A DNA stretch of 64,000 nt from Eisenbergiella porci. GTDB lineage: Bacteria > Bacillota > Clostridia > Lachnospirales > Lachnospiraceae. The stretch spans positions 186,001 to 250,000 of the forward strand of contig NZ_VUMI01000001.1 in assembly GCF_009696275.1 (NCBI RefSeq). Direction: 5' to 3'. The position numbers and the translations under genes are program-made. Below, in pieces: positions 10,036 to 18,251 of the stretch. The notes beneath the pieces were generated by a model. It saw only the letters and a list, made by a program, of their open reading frames with translations, was not told where the DNA came from and did not search any database. Position 1 is the stretch's first letter; each line of letters begins with the position of its first letter.

Positions 10036-11166
10036 TTAAAACTCCGGCACCACAACCTCCGCCCCATCCTTCATGGCAGAAATATGCGCGCAGATTCCCG
10101 CCGCGGTAATATTGCCTCCCAGCACCTCGTCCACCGCAGGCTTCCTGTCTTCCAGAATGCTTTTGAGGAATTCATTCACCAGATGGGGATGCGACCCGTG
10201 ATGGCCGCCCGCCGCGCCGCTGATAAGGGAATCCTGGGGATTGAGCGGATCATAATTGCCGCCTACCGTATGCTTCTGGATTTCCCTGGGCAGCATCTCA
10301 TAAAAGTTGGGCATCACCCGCGCCTCCACCGACGTGGTTCCGCCTCTTCTTCCATCCTCCGCCCTCTGCGCGGTTGTAATCACCGGATCATCATCGTCTG
10401 CAAAGCCCCATTCAAAGCTCGCTTCACTGCCGTAAATAAACATGCCCTCCTGATAAACCCTGGCCGTTTCAAACAGCGTCCTTGTAGCCTCCCCCTTCAG
10501 CCCGTTTTCAAAGGAGAAGATTGCCGTTTCCACAGGATACGGGTTCTGGTACTGTCTGGTAAGCCATTCCTCCATAGTGCCGGAGCCGAAGCAATGCACC
10601 TTCTGTATCCTCGATCCTGCCATAACCCGCATGGGCGCGATGGCATGGGTCCCGTACCACATCGGGGGAAGCCCCATCCAGTAGGAAGGCCAGTTCGCCA
10701 TATCCTGATAATGGGAGCCGCGCAGAAACTGAATTTTACCGAATTCCCCGTTTTCCAGCATCTGCCTGGCATAAAAGAACTGCCTGGTATAAAGCGTGGT
10801 TTCCATCATCATATATTTTTTCCCGCTTCTTCTCACCGCGGCGGTAATCCGCTCCAGATCCTCCAGGGATGTCGCCATCGGCACGGTGCAGGCACAGTGC
10901 TTTCCGGAATCCAGCACGGCCACCGTCTGTTCGGCATGCAGCGGAATCGGCGTTACCAGATGAACCGCATCCACTTCCTTATCCCGCAGTATTTCATCAA
11001 AACTGTGATACTGCCTTTGAATGCCGTGCGTCCGGGCGAATTCCTCCATCCGCCCGGTATCCGTGTCAAAAATCCCAATGTTCCCTACGGCGGGATGATC
11101 CTTATAAATCGGGACAAACGCCCCTCCAAAGCCCAGACCCACAAGCACTACATTTAATTTTTTCAT
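10036..11166 (-). CDS. Gfo/Idh/MocA-family oxidoreductase
   Basis: This is a 376-residue NAD(P)-dependent dehydrogenase. The Rossmann fold begins LVGLGFGGAFVPIYKDHP, with acidic FDTD after strand 2. The usual EKP motif position reads CTVPMATSLEDLE, so the catalytic Lys of the canonical motif is not obvious. The C-terminal half has SHYQDMANWPSYW and a His-rich GGHHGSHPHLV. Known members oxidise or reduce sugars and inositols, or hydrolyse glycosides by NAD-dependent redox. It is divergent from the AraC-type regulator at 11322, which probably controls it. Its ATG at 11166 is followed by a typical N-terminus. Confidence 0.85.
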   Translation of the reverse strand: MKKLNVVLVGLGFGGAFVPIYKDHPAVGNIGIFDTDTGRMEEFARTHGIQRQYHSFDEILRDKEVDAVHLVTPIPLHAEQTVAVLDSGKHCACTVPMATSLEDLERITAAVRRSGKKYMMMETTLYTRQFFYARQMLENGEFGKIQFLRGSHYQDMANWPSYWMGLPPMWYGTHAIAPMRVMAGSRIQKVHCFGSGTMEEWLTRQYQNPYPVETAIFSFENGLKGEATRTLFETARVYQEGMFIYGSEASFEWGFADDDDPVITTAQRAEDGRRGGTTSVEARVMPNFYEMLPREIQKHTVGGNYDPLNPQDSLISGAAGGHHGSHPHLVNEFLKSILEDRKPAVDEVLGGNITAAGICAHISAMKDGAEVVVPEF

Positions 11167-11259
11167 CCTTCATTCTTCCTTTCCCCATTCCTTACGGCGC
11201 AGACCTGTCTGTCCTGCCGCGGTTTTCTATAGTATAAAAAATCCTCCCGCCAACGTCCA

Positions 11260-11289
11260 TTGACAAAGAGGAATAAAAATGTATATTAT
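11260..11289 (+). promoter_or_regulatory. Sigma-A promoter for the AraC-type regulator gene
   Basis: TTGACA at 11260-11265 is followed by TATATT (11282-11287, 16-bp spacer) or TATTAT (11284-11289, 18-bp spacer). The regulator start is about 33 bp further downstream. The 155-bp gap to the divergent dehydrogenase gene probably also holds that gene's promoter and the regulator's binding site. Confidence 0.6.
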
Positions 11290-11321
11290 GGACTCATACT
11301 AAAAAAAGAAGGTGATTGCGG

Positions 11322-12149
11322 ATGCCCTTTTACAGCTTCGGATCCCCCAGGAAAATCAGCGCGGCAAGCTATATTTACTATGCCCAGGGCTGTCTCCATC
11401 CGGACCGTGTCATGCAGGAGCACGATTTTGTATATATGCTAAATGGACAATGGGAAATCTTCCAGGGCAGGGAAGCCTTTTTCATGGAAAACGACGATGT
11501 GCTCATACTGCACGCCGGACAGCATCACTTCGGCGTCAGGGACTGCCTCCCCGGGACGCAGACCATATACTTCCATATCGGCGCCGGACATAAGGATACC
11601 TTCCAATGCGGTAAGGAAACACCCTCCGAAGGCGCGCTTCTTCCCCCTCTGATTCACTGCGGCGGCCGGCCGCGGGTAAGGCTGCTGTTTCAGGAGCTTG
11701 TCTCCATCTGGCATGAGCCTGCGCTCCAGCGGGACCGGAAGCTGGACACGCTGTTTGAACTGCTGCTTCTGGAGCTGGAGGAATGCTGCGGACAGGAAGC
11801 GCATTGTCATGATGAAATACTGCTGCGGTCCGTTTCCCTGCTAGCCCAAAATCCACAGAAGTTCTTTACCGTGGGGGAGCTTTCGGATCTTCTTGGCATC
11901 TGCGCCAGGACGCTGAACCGGCGTTTTCAGCTCCAATATGGAAAAACCTTCTATAAATACCAGATGGAAGAAAAAATGCATATGGTCCAGCAGTTCCTCC
12001 TGGATTATCCTGAGGCAAAGCTGCAGACGGTGGCTGTCAATTTCGGCTTCTATGACGAATTCCACTTAAACAGGGCCTTCCGCAAATATACAGGAATGCC
12101 TCCCGGGCAGTACCGGAAGGCAAATATCACAAATTTCCCGGGGCTTTGA
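11322..12149 (+). CDS. AraC-family transcriptional regulator with cupin-like sensor domain
   Basis: This is a 275-residue cytosolic regulator. The N-terminal cupin-like ligand domain includes EHDFVYMLNGQWEIFQGREA. The C-terminal AraC double helix-turn-helix starts at about residue 175 (FFTVGELSDLLGICARTLNR) and ends with GFYDEFHLNRAFRKYTGMPP. ATG at 11322 is preferred over TTG at 11316 because GAAGG lies about 7 bp upstream. It is transcribed away from the Gfo/Idh/MocA gene at 11166, the likely target, and probably responds to a sugar or derivative. Confidence 0.88.
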   Translation: MPFYSFGSPRKISAASYIYYAQGCLHPDRVMQEHDFVYMLNGQWEIFQGREAFFMENDDVLILHAGQHHFGVRDCLPGTQTIYFHIGAGHKDTFQCGKETPSEGALLPPLIHCGGRPRVRLLFQELVSIWHEPALQRDRKLDTLFELLLLELEECCGQEAHCHDEILLRSVSLLAQNPQKFFTVGELSDLLGICARTLNRRFQLQYGKTFYKYQMEEKMHMVQQFLLDYPEAKLQTVAVNFGFYDEFHLNRAFRKYTGMPPGQYRKANITNFPGL

Positions 12150-12372
12150 ATTCCAGGATAATTGTCAGCTGCCCGGTTTCCACCGCCGCGGCAGCGCTTC
12201 CTCCCAGTGTTTCCGGCTGTTTTACGGGATTGGTAAACGTGATCCTGTTTCCCTGTCTTTTAATTTCCAGCCGCCCGCTTCCGTAACGCAACGCATTCTG
12301 CAGCAGGTTGGAAAAAATCCGGCGCAGCGCTTCCTCCGATCCCCAGACGCCTCTTTCCTCTTCTCCAGGCAG
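12127..12372 (-). pseudogene. Histidine kinase C-terminal (HATPase) remnant
   Basis: A frame read leftwards gives EEALRRIFSNLLQNALRYGS followed by LEIKRQGNRITFTNPV, the N-box and following strands of a sensor kinase ATPase domain. The D and G boxes are reduced or gone. It ends at a TGA that overlaps the 3' end of the AraC gene by 23 bp. Its 5' side is fused directly to the ABC ATPase remnant, so a deletion removed the kinase N-terminus. It probably belonged to an ABC-transporter-linked two-component system whose response regulator tail survives at 12810. Confidence 0.65.
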
Positions 12373-12660
12373 ACCGCCTTCTGCATCATATTATCTTCCG
12401 CGCCCAGTCCGGGATAAATGCCGGGACTTTCAATCAGGATCCCTGTCCTTTTTCTGGACACGCTGTCCGTAACCGGCCTTCCAAATATGGCAATCTCTCC
12501 CGACGTGGGAGCCGCCAGCGAACACAGCATCTTCAGCGCCGTTGATTTTCCGGCTCCATTTTTTCCTATAAATCCGTAAATATCACCCTCATGGGCCGTC
12601 ATCGACAATTCATCCACCGCACTTTTTTTCCCATAAACTTTAGAAAGCGCCCTTGTCCTC
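12373..12660 (-). pseudogene. ABC transporter ATPase N-terminal remnant
   Basis: The frame gives VYGKKSAVDELSMTAHEGDI then Walker A GKNGAGKST and the Q-loop region FGRPVTDSVSRKRTGILIES, up to NMMQKAVCLE. That is about one third of an antibiotic or lantibiotic-type ABC ATPase (BcrA-like). The signature and Walker B are missing; the sequence then passes into the kinase remnant in another frame. No start codon is visible at the expected spacing after the AAGGAGG near 12660, so the 5' end is probably damaged too. Confidence 0.65.
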
Positions 12661-12809
12661 CTTCTTTGATATCCCGTAACCTTCCGGTGCCTTCACAGCT
12701 GATGTGAAAATTTATCTATAGCTGCCAGTCTGCCGTCAATTACGATACCTCTACTATCTCAGAAACAGATAGAGAAATCGCATAGAAAAGATAAAGAAAG
12801 TATTAAATG

Positions 12810-12905
12810 TTATTCTGTCAGCTTAAATCCGGTTTCCCATACAGTGGAAATATAGTCCCCGGCGCCTGCCGAGCGCAGCTTTGCCCGGATGTTGCTCACA
12901 TGCAC
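12810..12905 (-). pseudogene. OmpR-type response regulator C-terminal remnant
   Basis: About 31 residues starting INVHVSNIRAKLRSAGAGDY and ending STVWETGFKLTE then TAA match the last helix and wing of an OmpR-family DNA-binding domain. Upstream the frame is closed by stops within a few codons. With the ABC ATPase and kinase scraps at 12127-12660 it marks a former ABC transporter plus two-component locus reduced to about 0.8 kb by deletions. The gap 12661-12809 shows nothing I can name. Confidence 0.6.
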
Positions 12906-13061
12906 ATTGATCGTCTATCCGTATCATCCTGTTCTCCTGCCCCTCCGTCTGCGGCCCATAAGTCAAAACCCAACCGTTTCCGCCGGCTTTACGTCTCATC
13001 TTATCATAAAAGCGCAGACGATACAAACCGCAGCCCCAAAGACAGCCTTCGCAGACGCAAA

Positions 13062-13109
13062 AAACCCGGTGCGCAGTCCGCATCAATGCACGGTGCACAC
13101 CAGGGTTTC
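13062..13109 (-). terminator. Intrinsic terminator after the DUF11 gene
   Basis: On the minus strand, GAAACCCTGGTG pairs with CACCGGGTTT around a long loop and is followed by a TTTTTT run (complement of 13059-13065). It is placed about 50 bp downstream of the DUF11-type gene stop at 13161. The 120 bp to its left (12920-13061) show no clear feature. Confidence 0.6.
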
Positions 13110-13160
13110 TGTGCAAATGTCATATTAATATCGTTTTAAGGAAGGAACCGGTTCTGCCCG

Positions 13161-13745
13161 TTATATCTCCTCAGTCAGTGCACAGTCCTCCATCTGTGTG
13201 GAAACATTCTGCAGCTTGGCTTGCAAAATGCTTTCATACCTGGTAATGGTTCCCACCAGGTTTGCCACCGACCTGTTAAGCCGGAACAGCTCCTCCGTCG
13301 TTACCCCTTCTATCCCAATAAACTCCTGCATCCGGGCCAGCGCCGCTTCCTGCAAAGCCACGGAGCCTACCAAATCCACAGGCGCCTGGCATCTGGGAGT
13401 CAAGATTCCTGAAACAACGGTTGATAAATTGTTTTCGGGCCGGGGATCCGGTGTGGAAGAGACCACACGCGCCGTATTGACGATTCTTCCCGCAGCTTCC
13501 GCCATGACGGTCCCGCGGATGAGAATGGTCCGGGAGCTTCCCGCGGCCAATACGCCCAGGTTCAGGCTTCCGGTCCAGGGATTGAATACAGTCCCGCCGT
13601 CCGCAGAAAATTCCACGCCCATAAGGCTTCCGGGAACCGGATCCGTCAGCACCACATTTTCAGCCTCGGAAGGGTCCGCATTGGATACCGTAACCGTATA
13701 GGTCTACGCCGCAAATACCACGCATCGTGATACATAAATGCACAT
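13161..13745 (-). pseudogene. DUF11-repeat (surface-type) protein with TAG at codon 14
   Basis: AGGAGG followed 6 bp later by ATG at 13745 opens MCIYVSRCVVFAA, then an in-frame TAG (13704-13706), then TYTVTVSNADPSEAENVVLT without further stops to 13161 (181 more codons). TYTVTVSNADPSEAENVVL is a textbook DUF11 isopeptide-type repeat. The C-terminal part (QEAALARMQEFIGIEGVTTE) is helical and repeats the pattern of clostridial DUF11 proteins. CAG to TAG would restore the frame. Without readthrough, translation could only restart at the GTG at 13655. There is no signal peptide, so cell-surface placement is unclear. Confidence 0.7.
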
Positions 13746-13847
13746 TAAGGCCTCCTGTGTAAAAATCTTAATATTTTGTTAGGAAAATAATCATTTTCAA
13801 CACCTTTTTTTCTGATAATATTAAGACTGAGACGGGAGGTCATTTAC

Positions 13848-14385
13848 ATGAGTGAAAAAAAACGGCTTTCAGCTGTGCCGTGAAATCAGGGAACAGTATA
13901 CCTATCCGGTGATAATGCTCACGGCCAAAGGGGAAGAAATTGATAAAATAAACGGCCTGACCCTCGGGGCCGATGATTATATTACCAAGCCCTTCCGCCC
14001 GCTGGAGCTCATTGTCCGGGTAAAAGCGCAGCTGCGGCGTTATAAACTCTACAATACCGGAGCCGGGCCGGAGGAACCCCAGGATCTGATCACACATTCC
14101 GGACTTGTTTTAAATGCCAAAACCCATGAATGTACGCTGAATGAAAAACCGCTTTCCCTGACGCCCACGGAATTTTCCATTCTCTGCATCCTGTGCCGCC
14201 AGAAAGGAAATGTGGTGAGCGCGGAGGATTTATTCCGCCAAATCTGGAAGGACGAATATTACAGCAAATGCAACAATACCATCACTGTCCATATCCGCCA
14301 TCTGCGGGAAAAGATGGGGGATTCTTTTGAAGATCCCAAATATATCAAAACGGTCTGGGGGTGCGGATATAAAATTGAAGCGTAA
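13848..14385 (+). pseudogene. VanR-like response regulator lacking the first half of its receiver
   Basis: GGGAGG and ATG (13848) open MSEKK, but the regulator continues in another frame from a GTG at 13852: KKNGFQLCREIREQYTYPVI, then TLGADDYITKPFRPLEL (receiver Lys) and a complete winged helix (TPTEFSILCILCRQKGN to TVWGCGYKIEA). Roughly 50 residues, including the acidic pair and the phospho-accepting Asp (expected in LLDIMLPD), are deleted at the join. If translated from the GTG, it would be a DNA-binding protein that cannot be phosphorylated. It overlaps the start of the intact kinase gene by 11 bp. The family is VanR/VncR-like. Confidence 0.75.
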
Positions 14386-15511
14386 ATTTTCTGCCGGCCT
14401 GAAATTCGTCTGTGCCGTCATCGCCGGCCTTTTGTTCTGTTATCTTTTATATTTTCTGGTGGACAGGGTATTTAATGGCAGCTTTCTTGACTGGTTCAGC
14501 CGGAATTATATGATCACAAGAAGCACCTATTTAAACGAAGCGGGTCAGGAAGGCATCGTCCGGGAGCCAGACTGGTATTCGCTTAAAATCCTTTTGCTGC
14601 GGGTGTTTTGCGCCCTGGTAATCCTCTGGATCGGTTCTGTTTTTCTCATTTCCCGGCTCTACGCCGCCAAAAAGATCCGCGCCACCCTGCAGGAAACAGG
14701 TGCTATGATCCGCAGCTATATGGCGCAGGAAAAGGATGTAAACGATATCTTCCCCCCGGAATATGCAGGCATTTCAACACAGCTTGTACAGACAAAAACC
14801 ACCATGCTGCGCCATGAACAGCTCATGAAGGAGGAGGCAGCCAGAAAAAATGATCTGATCACCTATCTTGCCCATGATCTGAAAACTCCCCTCACCTCTG
14901 TCATAGGCTATCTGAGCCTTCTGGACGAAGCCCCCGATATGCCTGAAAAACAAAAAGCCCGCTATATCCATATCGCTCTGGACAAGGCCAACCGTCTGGA
15001 AAAGCTTATCAATGAATTTTTTGAAATCACCCGTTATAATCTGCAGCAGATCGTTCTTGAGAAGGAAACCTTTGATCTTTATTACCTGCTCGTCCAACTC
15101 ACCGATGAATTCTATCCGGTGCTTACCGCCCATGGCAATACCATCCGCCTGCTGGCGGATGAAAACAGCAGGCTGTACGGCGATCCAGGGAAGCTGGCCA
15201 GAGTCTTTAACAATATTCTAAAAAATGCGGTATATTACAGCTATCCCGATACGGCCATCGAAATCATGACGGAATATCTGCCGGACCAGGTCACCATATT
15301 GTTCCGAAATCGGGGAAAAACCATCCCGCCACAAAAGCTTCAATCCATTTTTGACAAATTCTTCCGTCTGGATGACGCCCGGGCCACCAACACCGGCGGC
15401 GCAGGCCTGGGACTTTCCATCGCGCGGGAAATCATCACACTGCATGGCGGGACGATTACGGCGGACAGTGCGCAGGAGCTGACCACCTTCCGGGTCACCC
15501 TGCCCCGCTGA
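14375..15511 (+). CDS. VanS-like sensor histidine kinase
   Basis: This is a 378-residue membrane kinase. TTG at 14375 (then KRKFSAGLKF) is chosen because it overlaps the regulator stop and matches VanS N-termini. Two membrane helices lie at about residues 8-30 and 65-90, flanking a short extracellular loop. The HisKA H-box is TYLAHDLKTPLTSVIGYLSL, the N-box FNNILKNAVYYS and the G-box GGAGLGLSIA. VanS-like kinases sense cell-wall stress or glycopeptides. Its cognate regulator is truncated. The S11 DD-carboxypeptidase 200 bp downstream is a plausible target. There are no van ligase genes in the window. Confidence 0.85.
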   Translation: MKRKFSAGLKFVCAVIAGLLFCYLLYFLVDRVFNGSFLDWFSRNYMITRSTYLNEAGQEGIVREPDWYSLKILLLRVFCALVILWIGSVFLISRLYAAKKIRATLQETGAMIRSYMAQEKDVNDIFPPEYAGISTQLVQTKTTMLRHEQLMKEEAARKNDLITYLAHDLKTPLTSVIGYLSLLDEAPDMPEKQKARYIHIALDKANRLEKLINEFFEITRYNLQQIVLEKETFDLYYLLVQLTDEFYPVLTAHGNTIRLLADENSRLYGDPGKLARVFNNILKNAVYYSYPDTAIEIMTEYLPDQVTILFRNRGKTIPPQKLQSIFDKFFRLDDARATNTGGAGLGLSIAREIITLHGGTITADSAQELTTFRVTLPR

Positions 15512-15576
15512 TAAGAGAATCTTAAGTTTTTCTCAGGAAAGCTTAGGAAAAAAGCAATGGAAAGTTAAAGCACGAA

Positions 15577-15648
15577 AGGCATCTGCTCATTACAATAAAC
15601 ATAGTAACCGTTCAGTCCCATCGAGGTTACAAATAATGCGCAGATGCC
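15577..15648. repeat. Long imperfect hairpin between the kinase and carboxypeptidase genes
   Basis: AGGCATCTGC (15577-15586) pairs with GCAGATGCCT (15639-15648), and GTAACC pairs with GGTTAC (from 15625), with an asymmetric internal loop. The same stretch contains a short minus-strand frame (KDPDNWTLTGICALFVTSMG) that I cannot assign. It may be a leader or attenuator for the carboxypeptidase, a terminator-like structure for the kinase, or a remnant. Confidence 0.4.
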
Positions 15649-15714
15649 TGTAAGCGTCCAGTTATCAGGATCCTTACACTTTTCTGTAATCCATGAAGAA
15701 AGGCAGCCATACTT

Positions 15715-16752
15715 ATGAGAGAGGTCAATTACAACCACAGAAATACATCCCGCAGACGCAGGAGGCGGAGAAAAAAATCGCACAGGATGAGCCCGGCACA
15801 TAAGGTCACAGCACTTGTCAGCCTTATTTTTATCCTTCTTTTTGCCGCAGCGGTTAAATTCTGCCTGCTTCCGGCCATTACCGGCTCTGGCATGGAAAGC
15901 TACAACGCTCCGCCCTCCTCCCTTATTTCCACAGAAGAGACGAAGGCTGCTTCTCCGGCCGTAACTATGGACACGCTGTACAGCCCCTGTGCCATCCTGA
16001 AGGAACTGAATTCCGGAGACATACTTGCATCCCGCAATGCATCGGAACGTATTTACCCCGCATCCCTGACAAAAATAATGACAGCACTGCTGGCCATTGA
16101 AAACACACCGGATCTGGATCAGCCAATAGGGCTTCCCGAGGAGCTTTTTTCTGAATTATATTTCAGACACGCCTCCGTAGCGGGCTTCCAGCCCGGCGAA
16201 TCCGTAAAGGGCAGGGATCTGCTTTACGGCATACTTCTTCCCTCCGGCGCAGAATGCTGCCTGGCCTTTGCCAACGCCATATCCGGCTCTGAGGAAGCCT
16301 TCACAATACTAATGAACCGCAAGGCAGAAGAACTTGGCATGAAAAATACACGCTTTGCCAATTCCACCGGACTGCATGAAGAGGGCCTATACTCCACGGC
16401 GGAGGATATTTTCCTCCTTCTTGCATACGCCCTGGGCAATGAAGAATTCCGGAAGGTTTTCACCACAAGCCGCTACACCACCTCCCCAAGCGACATCCAC
16501 CCGGACGGTATCACCTTTACCAGCTCCATGTTCCAGTCCCTGGACAGCGCTTCTGTCCCCGGCGGTGAAATCCTGGGCGGAAAAACCGGCTACACCAGCG
16601 AAGCCGGCCTGTGCCTGGCCAGCCTCGCCCTTATCAACGACAGGGAATATATCCTTGTCACCGCAGGCGCTGCCGGAGATCATCAGACTGACCCCTACCA
16701 TATTCTGGACGCCCAGAATATTTATGGACAGCTTGGCAGGCAGGCTGAGTAA
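15715..16752 (+). CDS. Serine-type D-Ala-D-Ala carboxypeptidase (peptidase S11)
   Basis: This 345-residue membrane-anchored enzyme has a very basic cytosolic head (RRRRRRRKKS), one helix at about residues 31-55 and an extracellular S11 domain. The active-site motifs are YPASLTKIMTAL (SxxK) and GGKTGYTSEAG (KTG). The SxN position reads LPSGAECCLA, not the canonical SGND, as in some clostridial homologues. It removes terminal D-Ala from peptidoglycan stem peptides outside the membrane. It lies in the same direction as the VanRS-like genes, so regulation by that pair is plausible. A strong terminator follows. It looks complete; no C-terminal PBP5_C domain is seen. Confidence 0.88.
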   Translation: MREVNYNHRNTSRRRRRRRKKSHRMSPAHKVTALVSLIFILLFAAAVKFCLLPAITGSGMESYNAPPSSLISTEETKAASPAVTMDTLYSPCAILKELNSGDILASRNASERIYPASLTKIMTALLAIENTPDLDQPIGLPEELFSELYFRHASVAGFQPGESVKGRDLLYGILLPSGAECCLAFANAISGSEEAFTILMNRKAEELGMKNTRFANSTGLHEEGLYSTAEDIFLLLAYALGNEEFRKVFTTSRYTTSPSDIHPDGITFTSSMFQSLDSASVPGGEILGGKTGYTSEAGLCLASLALINDREYILVTAGAAGDHQTDPYHILDAQNIYGQLGRQAE

Positions 16753-16761
16753 GCAAAGAAA

Positions 16762-16789
16762 CCGCCTCTGACAAAAATGTCAGAGGCGG
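16762..16789. terminator. Bidirectional intrinsic terminator
   Basis: CCGCCTCTGACA and TGTCAGAGGCGG form a perfect 12-bp stem with an AAAA loop. It sits between convergent genes: the carboxypeptidase (ends 16752, plus) and the ECF S component (ends 16828, minus). T-rich tracts occur on both sides. Confidence 0.85.
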
Positions 16790-16827
16790 CCAAATGTTTT
16801 ACGCGTATTTTTCCTTAACCCGGATTT

Positions 16828-17394
16828 TTAGATATAAGGTACAATATTTCTTATATTTTTCATTCTCTTTGCCAGCAGCAGGACAACGAAAGGTGTCAGC
16901 GCGATCGGCACTACGTCTGCGATACCAATCCAGATGATGCAGTAGGTGTATTCCAGACCGGTAAAATAAGAAAGGGAAATACTTGTGGTCAGAATCATCA
17001 GCACGCCGAACAGGATGCTCCAGAACAGGCTGACGCCGATGAATTTTCCCTTATTCTCAATAAGCTTCAGCAGATCCTTCTTTCCATTGTGCGTATGGAT
17101 GAGGGCCGGAAGCGCTGCGGAAAGGCCAACTGTGATGCCGTCCGCCAGAGGGGAATGCAGCGGAATAAAGTTTCCGGAAAGCAGTGCCCATACAATGGTT
17201 CCGATATATCCCGCAAAGAAGCCGGTTACGGGTCCGAACAGATAGCCGATGACCACGATGATGAATGCGAATGTTCTGAAATGAACAGCGCCCGGGATCA
17301 GCGGGATCGGGCACAGGTAAGCCCACAGCACACCTGTAAGAACACCAAATACTACAAAGAAAATGATGTTGACAAATGAAAATTTTTTAGTCAC
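16828..17394 (-). CDS. ECF transporter S component (substrate-binding membrane protein)
   Basis: This is a 188-residue hydrophobic protein with about six membrane helices. It starts GTG at 17394 after GAGGAGGAG. The pattern (FGVLTGVLWAYLCP, GAVHFRTFAFIIVVIGYLFG, then a GxxxGxxG-rich loop) fits S components of ECF importers, which bind a small nutrient and dock on the EcfA/EcfT module. It is the last gene of a minus-strand operon with PRTase, double ATPase, EcfT and a creatininase-family enzyme. The neighbours suggest a nucleobase-like or cyclic-amide compound as substrate. The substrate is inferred from context only. Confidence 0.85.
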   Translation of the reverse strand: MTKKFSFVNIIFFVVFGVLTGVLWAYLCPIPLIPGAVHFRTFAFIIVVIGYLFGPVTGFFAGYIGTIVWALLSGNFIPLHSPLADGITVGLSAALPALIHTHNGKKDLLKLIENKGKFIGVSLFWSILFGVLMILTTSISLSYFTGLEYTYCIIWIGIADVVPIALTPFVVLLLAKRMKNIRNIVPYI

Positions 17395-17420
17395 TTCTTA
17401 CTCCTCCTCATAGGTAAAAA

Positions 17421-18200
17421 TTAGTAGTTTATGTCTGCAATTTCATTTAATATATCAAGAAGCTTTTTGCACGCGTAATCAAAAAGCTTATGACCTTTTT
17501 CCGCAGTGGCATAGGTAGGTGCGCCAATTACGCCGCTGTTGGTAACATCCTTTGTCTTCCAGCCCGCATTGATGGGACCGAAAACAGTTACATACTTCTC
17601 CCCCTTAAAGCAGTCCGCAGGCTCCTCGTCCACAGCCAGTTCCATATGTACGGTTTCCGGCCTTGCCGCCAGCATCAGGGAAGTTTCCAGTTCACAGGCA
17701 TGGAAAACACCGTACTTTCCGGACTGCTGAAGCCCCTGCAGGCCCTCGTTCCAGAACGGCGTGAACCACCAGTCAAATACGAATACATCCAGCCCCAGAT
17801 CAATACGCAAATCACGGCTGATCATATTCAGCATATCTGTATTGCCGCCATGGCTGTTGAAAAGCACCAGCTTCTTAAAACCGCTTGCGCAAATTGCTGT
17901 GGCAATATCATGGAGCAGGGAATAATAGGTCTGGGTTCCGAAGGTAATCGTTCCTGCAAAGCCCATGTGTTCATTGCTCTTTCCCACATTCAGCTGCGGT
18001 GCAAAAATCAGGTTTCCTGCTTCAAATTCGCATTCATTTACCATCTTGTCCACCAGCGTGGAAAGAATAATGGCATCCGTGCCTACCGGCAGATGCGCTC
18101 CGTGCTGCTCTGTCGCGGAAGTGGGCAGAAGGACAATGGACTTATCCTTGTCCAGGGCTGCGATTTCATCTCTTGTCATGTTCTCCCATTTTTTAATCAT
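17421..18200 (-). CDS. Creatininase-family amidohydrolase
   Basis: This is a 259-residue cytosolic metalloenzyme. Family motifs are all present: SATEQHGAHLPVGTDAI (Glu, His and Asp metal ligands), LFNSHGGNTDML (His) and FHACELETSLML (Glu). The family covers creatininase, mycofactocin MftE and the FAPy-nucleotide amide hydrolase ArfB, which open or hydrolyse cyclic or formyl amides using Zn/Mn. ATG follows GGAGG by 4 bp. It is 26 bp upstream of the S component and downstream of EcfT. Being inside a transporter operon with a PRTase, it probably processes the imported compound. Confidence 0.88.
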   Translation of the reverse strand: MIKKWENMTRDEIAALDKDKSIVLLPTSATEQHGAHLPVGTDAIILSTLVDKMVNECEFEAGNLIFAPQLNVGKSNEHMGFAGTITFGTQTYYSLLHDIATAICASGFKKLVLFNSHGGNTDMLNMISRDLRIDLGLDVFVFDWWFTPFWNEGLQGLQQSGKYGVFHACELETSLMLAARPETVHMELAVDEEPADCFKGEKYVTVFGPINAGWKTKDVTNSGVIGAPTYATAEKGHKLFDYACKKLLDILNEIADINY

Positions 18201-18251
18201 ACGTCCTCCATTCTGCTGCCTGGGGCAGCATGCTTTATTAACCTCCTGTTT

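Noticed and set aside
9994-11157. 387-codon open frame on the plus strand opposite the Gfo/Idh/MocA gene
   Set aside because: It is antisense to a well-supported gene, is rich in His, Arg and Pro, has no ribosome site and shows no family pattern; it is a by-product of codon bias.
15565-15801. Minus-strand frame of 78 codons ending CNEQMPFVL
   Set aside because: It overlaps the start of the carboxypeptidase gene and a strong inverted repeat; no start signal. Kept only as a hairpin note.
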